A stretch of 64,000 bases of DNA. It comes from Psilocybe azurescens (taxonomy: Eukaryota > Basidiomycota > Agaricomycetes > Agaricales > Agrocybaceae). Below are positions 57,063 to 64,000 of the stretch, piece by piece. Every line of letters begins with the position of its first letter. The stretch's first letter is position 1. The position numbers were made by a program, and so were the translations under genes. The notes under the pieces were generated by a model that saw nothing but the letters and a program-made list of their open reading frames with translations, made no database searches and was not told the origin of the DNA. The stretch spans positions 1 through 64,000 of the forward strand of contig JAJIRX010000492.1 in the NCBI GenBank assembly GCA_023853785.1, in the 5' to 3' direction.

Positions 57063-58477
57063 TAATTCATTAAATGATGCCTCGTACATGTCATCCTACA
57101 GCACAAATTCACACAAAAATTCAAAATACGATTGGTTATTGGACTCTGGCACTACATCACATATTTGTACCATACGAGAAGCCTTTTCCGACTACCACCC
57201 ATTGACAAATTCCACAATCCGTGGAATTGGACCGAACCCTGCAATTGCGAAAGGTCGCGGAACTGTATTAGTCAATTTCTCCATAAATGGAAATATTCTC
57301 CAACATCAATTACGCAATGTGCTACACGTTCGGATGCAGATAATTGCTTATTGTCCCTTAGCCGACTTGAAGATAGCGGCGGATGGGTACAATTCAAAGG
57401 TGGAAAATGCACTTTACGAGACAAAAATGATCGCATAATTGGAATAGGAAAGAAGAGCAATGGGCTCTATCCACTCGAATGCCGAGCACAATTACTTGGG
57501 CAAGAACGCACCAATTATGCAGCTGTGCAGAAACCAACATGGGATCAATGGCACCGGAAATATGGACACATTGCCATTTCATCACTCGAAAAATTGGATC
57601 GCTGAGAAAATGGTAAACGGCATGGCCGTGGATCAATCGTCGATCCCATCACAAACGTGTGAAGCTTGTATTCAAGCTAAGCAAACCCACAAACCTTTTC
57701 CGAGTGAAGCTGAGAACCGCTCAGAAATTCCTGGAGAACGTATAATGAGTGATGTATGGGGTCCTGCAGGAGTGAAGTCAATTGGAGGCTTCAAATATTA
57801 TATTTCCTTCACCGATGACTGTACTCGATACAGTACTGTTCTATTTCTAAAGGACAAAACAGAGGCAGCTGATCGGATCAAGGAACATGCCATCAAAATT
57901 GAGCGCCAAATTGGGCGCTACCCGAAAATGGATGCGTTTCGACAATGGAAAAGAGCTTGTCAATGCAAAAACTAAAGAATGGGCAGCCTCATGTGGTATT
58001 GAAATAGAAACTTCAGCACCATATTCACCCTCACAAAATGGAGTTGCTGAAAGATTTAACCGCACACACTTGGAATTAGCAAGAGCAATGTTAATTGCCA
58101 AAGATCTACCTTCATTTTTATGGGATGAAGCGGTAGCACATGCTAATTACCTACGGAACCGTGCCCCCACACGAGCTCTAAAGGGAAAAACACCTTACGA
58201 AGCCTGGTTTAAAAAGAAACCAGATGTTTCTCACCTTCGGGAATTTGGATGTGATGTTTGGGTGCTTGATGTGACGGAAAATCTATCAAAATTAAAACCA
58301 AGGGCAAATAAAATGACCTTTGTAGGTTTTAATGATGGATCAAAGTCTATCAGATATTATGATTCAAAGCACAGAAACATTAAAACATCACGGAATGTTA
58401 CCTTCAATGAAAATGACAAGCCTCAAGAGCTCAAAATAGTCACGGAAATTCCTGGTTTGCAGACTGAGGGGAGTTAG
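57063..58477 (+). pseudogene. protease and integrase of the copia element, frameshifted
   Basis: The protease motif WLLDSGTTSHIC lies at about 57134 in one frame. From about 57345 the reading moves to another frame with the GAG pre-integrase region (GGKCTLRDKNDRIIGIG, WDQWHRKYGHI), then to a third with the zinc-binding segment (CEACIQAKQTHKPF) and the integrase core start (SDVWGPAGVKSIGGFKYYISFTDD). The frame at 57887-58477 carries the rest of the core (RFDNGKELVN, APYSPSQNGVAERFNRTHLELARAML) and ends in VTEIPGLQ. The three changes are each one or two bases. Confidence 0.9.
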
Positions 58478-58956
58478 CAAATATTCCAGCCTCGCAAACC
58501 ATTCCCCAACCCGAAATTATACCAGAAGAAGCCGAAGAAATTATTCTGGAAAGTCCAGAAGTCTCGAGAACAAATAGATTCCGTGAAAGGACAACCACAG
58601 ATTACAAGAAACTCAATAATCCGAATGCAAGACTTCCAGCACCACGGTTTTCTCAACAAAATATTCCTGCATTGCAATCTAATCAACCGGAACAATTATC
58701 AGTCATTCCACACGACAGACTACGATATACACCAAGTCCTACTCCTCCTCCCGATGTTTTTAGATCAACAGAATCGTCAAAGGGAAGCAACGCGAACGAG
58801 CCAATCTAGCTCGACATCTTACAGATAAAATATTCCTTAAATTGCTAGGAATCCAATCTGAGGATTTTTCCTTCGCAGCTGCTCATTTAGATCCCGAAAT
58901 ACCTAATTCTGTTGAAGAGGCACTCACTAGTCCCGAAAAGAACGAATGGGAACGTG
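58478..58956 (+). pseudogene. copia pol linker and RT N-terminus up to the insertion
   Basis: The frame reads PEEAEEIILES-like linker residues, then reaches LLGIQSEDFSFAAAHLDP and EALTSPEKNEWERAMW, the conserved start of the copia RT region. The nested element begins after the TSD at 58965. Confidence 0.7.
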
Positions 58957-58965
58957 CTATGTGGG
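58957..58965. repeat. 9-bp target duplication, left copy
   Basis: CTATGTGGG here and at 61709-61717 flank the nested element exactly. Confidence 0.9.
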
Positions 58966-59729
58966 TGTACTTTACAGTGCCCCCATTTTCCGTTGGACTC
59001 CAACGGACTTTCACCGGACCCAGCCAATTCCAATGGACAGTCCATTGGACATCCAATGGATTCCGTTGGACTTGACAAAATTCGGTACCAGTCCAGTCAG
59101 AGTCCGGCCAAATTCGGTCAAAGTCCGGTCAAGTCACTTCAAGACAGAAAACAGGTGGACTGGCCGGACTGTCCAGTCCGTTGGACTTCCGTTGGACTTC
59201 CGTTGGACTTCCGTTGGACTTCCAGTGGACTTCCACCGGACTCTCAGCACTTAATTAGACCAGATCCAAGAGTGCTCTGTCCAGTGGAGTCCAGTGGATG
59301 TCCAGTGGATGTCCAGTGGACTGTCACTGGTTTAATTGCAGACTTGGGAGGGGAGTTAGGGACAGTAGCAGTGTTCTTGGAAGCTTTGGGAGCCATATTA
59401 AGGAAGCTAGGTCACTAGAATAATACTTCAATCTTATCTTTAATTCATGTAACAATGTAATATAATATATTGAAAACTATATACTACATTATTATCTGAC
59501 TTTGTGAATTTCACTAAGTCCAACTTTAAATTCACATGGAATGGAATCCAATTGGATTCCAACTGGAATACTTTAATCTTAGCTTAAATTTATGTGACAA
59601 TGTAATATAATATATTAAAAACTATATACTACATGATTATATACAGGTAAAAATAAAATAAAAACATAATAAAAAAGAAACAAAAAAGAAAAACAGAAAG
59701 AAAGAACGGAAAAAGGGGCAGAGGGTACA

Positions 59730-61080
59730 TTGGTGGTGTCGTCGTCCGTGTTATCGACGTCGTGGTCGGCCGTATCTGCCGTTGTATGCGCCGGTGTCAC
59801 CGTCGGTGTTGTCGCCGACCGTACCCGCCGTGGTACGTGGTCGGTGTCGCCCGATGCGTCGTGGTACACGCCGCCGCCGTTGTCGCGTGGTCGCTCTCCC
59901 TGTTGTCCGTGTCGTCGCCGCCGTGGTGGTATCCGTTGGTGCTGTCGTTGTGGGTTGTCTCGTCCTCGCCCTCACCGTCCTCGCCGTCCCACGTCCACGC
60001 CCTCACCGCTGCCCTCGTCCTCGCTGCCGTGATTTCGCCCTCGCCCTCGCCGTTGTCCTCGCCCCTGCCGACTGCTTCGCTGCCGTACGCCGCCTCGCCG
60101 CCCCCCTCATCCCCGCCCCTCATTGCCACCGTACTCGCTGTACTGCCACTGCATTTCGCCGTACCGCCTCACCGCTCGCCGTACTCCGCCCTCGACGTAC
60201 CCACCCTCGACGTTACCGCCTCGACGTACTCGCCTGACGACCCGCCCGACGTACCCGCCCTCGACGTACCCGCCGACGTACCCGCCGACGTACCCGCCTC
60301 GACGTACCCGCCTCGACGCACCCGCCTCGACGTACCCGCCTCCGCACCCGCCCTCGACGTACCCGCCCGACGTACCCGCCTCGACGTACCCGCCTCGACG
60401 TACCCGCCCCTCGACGTGCCCGCCCCTCGACGTACTCGCCCTCGACGTGCCCCTCGCCGTATTCGCCCTCGCCGTACTTCGCCGTACTCACCGCCGTCCT
60501 TGTCCTCGCTGCCGACTTCGCCCTCGCCCTTGCCGCTGCTGCTCCCTCGCCCCTGCCGGCCGTACTCTGCCCCGCCGCATTTCGCCCTCGCCGCCGTCTC
60601 CTTGTCCCCGCCGGGCCGTATTTCGCCCCTCGCTGTCCTCGCTGTACTCGCTGCCGACGTACGCTTGACGCGTTGGCGACGTACTGCCGACGCACCCTCG
60701 CCGCGATTTACTCGCCGCCGACGACGCTCGCCGACGTACTCGCCTCGCTGCCTCCGCCGTCCTCGCCTCGCATTGCCGCTCGTACTTCGCCCTCGCCGTA
60801 CTCACCTCGCCGTACTCGCCCTCGCCGTCCATCGCCCTCGCCCCCGCCGCCGACCGCCGCTGTCGCCCTCGCCTCGCCGCCCTCTGCTCGCCGCCGTGCT
60901 CGCCCTCGTCCTGGTCCACGCCGGTGTCTTGGTCCTCACCGTCGTGGTCGTGGTCCTAGCCGTGGTCCCGCGGTCCTCGCGGTCTCGCCGCCTCGCCTCT
61001 CTCGCCTCGCGGGTCCTCGTCGTGGTCCTCGTCCGCGCTCCTCGCCCTCGCCCTCGCCGGTGTGGCCGCCGCGGTCGTTT
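59730..61080. repeat. GC-rich core of copy C, minisatellite-like
   Basis: Dominated by CGACGTACCCGCCT units (60240-60440) and CGCCCTCGCCGT units, all stop-poor. The 503-codon plus-strand frame 59762-61273 and its companions on both strands are compositional (R, S, P, L or V) and not credible proteins. Confidence 0.85.
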
Positions 61081-61291
61081 CGCCCTCTGTCGCTGGCTGG
61101 GTTGGCTCTCGCCTGGCTCCGACCGACGTAGGCGGTGGTGGTGGTGGAAGAAAAAGGGTTGGGGTTGGAATAAACAACGGACCGACGTGGCATCAACATG
61201 TCACGCGCGTTGTTGTTTGTCACGTGCCGAGCAGTGCCGAGAATTTCGGCCGCATCACTATGTATTTAACTAATTTTATTATTTTCCATAA

Positions 61292-61374
61292 GCCTTTGTG
61301 GCTCAGTTGGTTTATCCCGCTATGCTCGGCATTCTCCGATGCCCGAGTTCAATTCTCGTTTGTGTCTTTTTTTT
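61292..61374 (+). promoter_or_regulatory. tRNA-like Pol III promoter in copy C
   Basis: A box TGGCTCAGTTGG (61299-61310), a perfect fit to the tRNA consensus, B box GAGTTCAATTC (61345-61355) and T-run 61367-61374. The T arm nearly pairs (CGAG/CTCG), but the D stem and acceptor do not, so no functional tRNA is called. Confidence 0.6.
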
Positions 61375-61708
61375 CTATACTAGTATAAATTATAATAAAA
61401 GGACATCCGTTGGACTTCCATTGGAATTCCGTTGGACTTGTCCGCTGGAATTCCAATGGTCATGTCCGGTGGGATTCCGATGGACTTCCATTGGACTTCC
61501 GTTGGTCCTGTCCGGTCATTTCCAGTGGACAGTCCGCCCGGACAGTCTGTTGGACTTGTAGTCCGGTCGGACTTTCACCGGAATCTAACCGGAATCTCAC
61601 CGGAAAATTTCAGCAGTCCTAGACCAGAAAAATTGTCATTCTGAATATAGAAAGTCCGACGGAGTCCGACCGGAGTCCGACCAAAAATGGGGGCTGTGTA
61701 AAGACCTC

Positions 61709-63236
61709 CTATGTGGGAGGAATTAGATGTCATACATAAAATGGAGACTTGGGAGAAAGCTCACATTCCGGAAAATCAAAACCAATAGGATGCAGATGGG
61801 TCTTTACAAAGAAGCTAAACGAACACGGAAAGGTTATCAAATTCAAAGCTAGAATAGTTGCTCAAGGTTTTTCTCAAAACCTGGCACTGATTATAGCAAT
61901 GATGGAACCTTTGCTCCTGTAATGCGATTTGAAACCTTACGGACAGGTTTAGCACTCGCAGCAATTAATGGATGGGACCTTCGTCAATTAGACGTGAAGG
62001 GAGCCTATCTAAATGGTCATTTAGAAGAAGAAATTTATATGGAACAACCACCCGGTTTTAACGATGGTACAGGGGCTAGTATGTCGACTTAAGCGCCGCT
62101 TTATGGACTCAAGCAAGCAGGAAATGTTTGGAACAAAGAATTTAATTCTGCAATGAAAGAACTCGGTTTTATTCAACTAAAAACCGATTCCTGCTGCTAT
62201 CTACGACGAGAAGGAAAAGATTTCGAAATTTTATTGGTCTGGGTCGATGATATTATATCTATGGCAACCACAAGCGCCCGGAACGACTTAGTAGAAAAAG
62301 AACTGGGTGAAAAATTCGAAATCAAAGCTATGGGACGACCAAGCATGCTTCTAGGAATGGGTATAACCCAAAATCCAAATAAAAATTCGATTACTCTCTT
62401 CCAGACAGCATACATCAATTCCCTACTCAAGAAATTTGGATTGCAAGACTGTAATCCAGTCTCCACACCTCTAGATCCAAATGTTAAATTGGATTATGAT
62501 CAAAAGGAGAAGAACGAACCTCAAGAGTCCGAAGAATTAAATTCCAAAGCCTCAGCAAGTTATGCAACACTCATAGGATCTTTAATGTACCTATCAATTG
62601 GTACACGACCAGATATTGCATATTCAGTGCAGAAACTTGCACAATTTACGCAGCAACCAATGCAGAAGCACTGGACCGCCGTTAAACGAATATTTCGATA
62701 CCTTAAAGGTACCCGGACTCATGGACTCACCTACGGCGAGTCAAACGATTCATTAATTCCAGAATTAAATATATATTGCGACGCCCGATTGGGCAGGCGG
62801 AGAGGACCGAAAATCCGTTAGTGGATATGTAGTTACTCTTGCAGGAGGCGCTGTAGCTTGGAGCTCGAAGAAACAAAGCTCTGTAGCATTATCTACAGCC
62901 GAAGCGGAATATGTAGCAGCTACACATGCCGCTAAACAAGTCCTTTGGCATAGATCTTTATTCAAAGAACTTGAAATTGATCTGCCAAAAACTTCAACAA
63001 TCTTCTCAGACAATCAAGCAGCCGTTTCGATCGCGCATCACCCAGAATTTCATTCCCGAATGAAACATATTGACATATCACTTCATTTCCTACGTGATTT
63101 GGTCAAGGAAGGAACATTAAATCTCGTTTATATTAATACACACGAGAACCTAGCAGACTTATTTACTAAAGGTCTACCTAGGGCTATCCACCAAGACTTA
63201 ACCTACGAGATTGGTGTTCTGTCCGAGCAGGGGGAG
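61709..63236 (+). pseudogene. reverse transcriptase and RNase H of the copia element, frameshifted
   Basis: After the second CTATGTGGG the RT continues: IGCRWVFTKKLNE, then LRQLDVKGAYLNGHLEEE (about 61980) and MEQPPGF, with a frame change near 61790 (AAAA where five A would restore it) and others near 61870 and 62090. The open frame 62153-62821 holds the catalytic VDD box (LVWVDDI, where copia elements usually have YVDD), LLGMGI and the RNase H start (YCDA). After a further frame change near 62800, RNase H resumes with TAEAEYVAATHAAKQVLW and ends DLFTKGLPRA near 63180. A tail runs to the 3' LTR. Confidence 0.9.
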
Positions 63237-63510
63237 TGTTGGAATCGTCCTGACAATGCTCGGACATTCCACATTATTTATTGTAGAATATTAGAGTCTC
63301 TTCGAGACTCATCTCTAACTTTCCTTATCTAGGAATGTTCTCATATATTCTAGCATAGCCTTACATAGCCTCAAAGGCTATTTACTTACATAGTAATTAG
63401 TAGAATACTGTAGTATATTCCAGTTACAGTAGCTAAAGGTATATAAGAGCGTCTCGAGGACGCCGGAAAATAGAAGTTTTAATCAACTATCACTGCGCTA
63501 CTTTACAATA
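63237..63510 (+). repeat. 3' LTR of the copia element
   Basis: 274 bp; identical by eye to the 5' LTR except one extra C in GAGGACGCC. TCCAT follows at 63511. Confidence 0.93.
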
Positions 63511-63515
63511 TCCAT

Positions 63516-64000
63516 ACTGAGCCAAAGACAAAAATAACAGTCCTCTGAGGCATGATTCAAAATAAGGTGAAGTTAAAATTCGGTATACAAAGAAGAGTGA
63601 TTTGTTCGAACATCGTGAAAACAGGTGTACATTGTACTCCACATTGAACTGAACAGAGAGGTAACAATGCCAGAAATGTGATCCCGCGCTCAAGCATCAT
63701 GGAGAGACGAGTACTGCGATTTAATACTGCTCGAGCTTTACAAGTGCCTCCTTTATAAAGTCAAGGACAGCCATAGTGATTCAGGTGAGTGGTCATCCTC
63801 CGCGGATGCGAGTCCGAAATAAGATATCTAAACATATCGAAGACTGATATCAAAGTGTCCGACATAAAAGTCTTGACTATCTTGTCAATCCCTGAATAAT
63901 CTTCCAACTGCAAAGCATTGTCAACTCTGGTCCTGCTATTTCTTCGATTCTTCGGACCGGAGACCCCGATGTATAGAGAGGAGAACTCTCGTTGATCCAG
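63516..64000. other. host flank of the copia element, no gene seen
   Basis: No supported frame; ordinary composition. It continues the host sequence from before 55846. Confidence 0.5.

Larger units (their letters stand above)
58966..61708 (+). mobile_element. palindrome-array element, complete copy C, inside the copia element
   Basis: Ends TGTACTTTACAGTGCCCCC and GTGTAAAGACCTC, with an exact 9-bp duplication CTATGTGGG. Subterminal arrays (58985-59330 and 61400-61680) are built from TCCGTTGGA, TCCAATGGA and TCCATTGGA units with gaps such as TCCGGTCA. The interior has ATATTGAAAACTATATACTACAT twice (near 59470 and 59610), an A-rich tract ending AAAAAGGGGCAGAGGG (near 59715), a long GC-rich core (about 59730-61080), the module CCTGGCTCCGACCGACGTA (61112-61130), and a Pol III box pair. 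It lies in the copia RT frame, which rejoins across it when one duplication copy is removed. The copia LTRs are almost identical, so this copy moved recently. Confidence 0.88.
55851..63510 (+). mobile_element. Ty1/copia retrotransposon, very young, split by a nested element
   Basis: Two LTRs (55851-56123 and 63237-63510) differ by a single one-base indel by eye, and TCCAT flanks both ends. Inside are a primer-binding site, gag, protease, integrase, RT and RNase H in the copia order (integrase before RT), and a purine tract (AGCAGGGGGAG) before the 3' LTR. A 2743-bp palindrome-array element sits in the linker between integrase and RT. The insertion of the copia element must be recent because the LTRs are almost identical. 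Several frame changes interrupt the coding part; see the separate entries. Confidence 0.95.

Noticed and set aside
59762..61273. 503-codon open frame in copy C
   Set aside because: Composition is dominated by R, P, S, V and L in repeating patterns, there are equally long frames on the other strand, and the DNA is a stop-free GC-rich minisatellite.
61292..61366. tRNA gene
   Set aside because: The T arm is nearly paired but the D arm and acceptor stem are not; it sits inside a mobile element.
1..64000. CRISPR arrays, bacterial operons, riboswitches
   Set aside because: The window is eukaryotic with spliced genes; the tandem repeats seen lack unique equal-length spacers.

Overview
The window is nuclear DNA of a filamentous basidiomycete, most likely an Agaricomycete. 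The evidence is short 50-100 nt introns with GT..AG ends, two copies of the cysteine-cluster (CxC5/CxC6) proteins that accompany KDZ transposons in Agaricomycetes, a GH5 1,3-beta-glucosidase of fungal type, F-box proteins of the kind expanded in mushrooms, an Agaricomycete-type seven-helix membrane protein, and fungal chromovirus and copia retrotransposons. About 80% of the window is transposable-element or repeat DNA.

Layout. 1-5658: truncated minus-strand Ty3/gypsy chromovirus with one LTR. 5659-10286: two KDZ-associated cysteine-cluster genes (one remnant, one almost complete) around an unrecognised broken gene. 10436-29000: repeat land with a fragment of the palindrome-array element, two 1.7 kb LTR-like repeats in opposite orientation (11816-13506 and 23792-25561), a broken spliced gene split by an insertion (about 14600-19387), a MITE-like element, a 175-bp satellite, and two opposite-facing 2.0 kb palindrome-array elements. 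29020-43989: a Helitron (RepHel plus a downstream accessory gene, both minus strand) into which a 6.7 kb gypsy element, a solo LTR and a palindrome-array element have inserted. 45187-55614: a host gene island with two F-box genes, an F-box pseudogene, a GH5 glucosidase and a membrane protein. 55851-63510: a very young copia element split by another palindrome-array element.

The most unusual content is a family of non-autonomous elements that I do not recognise: four complete copies, 17241-19262 (+), 26983-28978 (-), 39702-41117 (+) and 58966-61708 (+), and a fragment at 10436-10791 (-). Each complete copy is flanked by a 9-bp target duplication. Ends read TGTACTTTAC (or AGTACTTTAC) and GTAAAGACCTC (or GAAAGACCTC). 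Both subterminal regions are dense arrays of short palindromes of the form TCCA..TGGA, and the palindrome centre differs from copy to copy. The middle holds an A-rich tract ending in GGGGGCA, a copy-specific GC-rich minisatellite, a shared CCTGGCTCCGACC-like module and, in three copies, a tRNA-like Pol III A box/B box with a T-run. Removing the copies in the Helitron and in the copia element rejoins the host reading frame.

Other points: both gypsy elements have an 11-nt match between the predicted transcript start and the site just after the LTR, which implies Tf1/sushi-type self-priming. In-frame stops in gypsy 2 and the Helitron are mostly CGA to TGA changes. One gypsy element carries an extra zinc-knuckle ORF after pol. 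Several single-base frameshifts in otherwise intact genes lie in homopolymer runs, so assembly error is a live alternative to decay. No protein function here was confirmed by a database search; all family names come from reading motifs.
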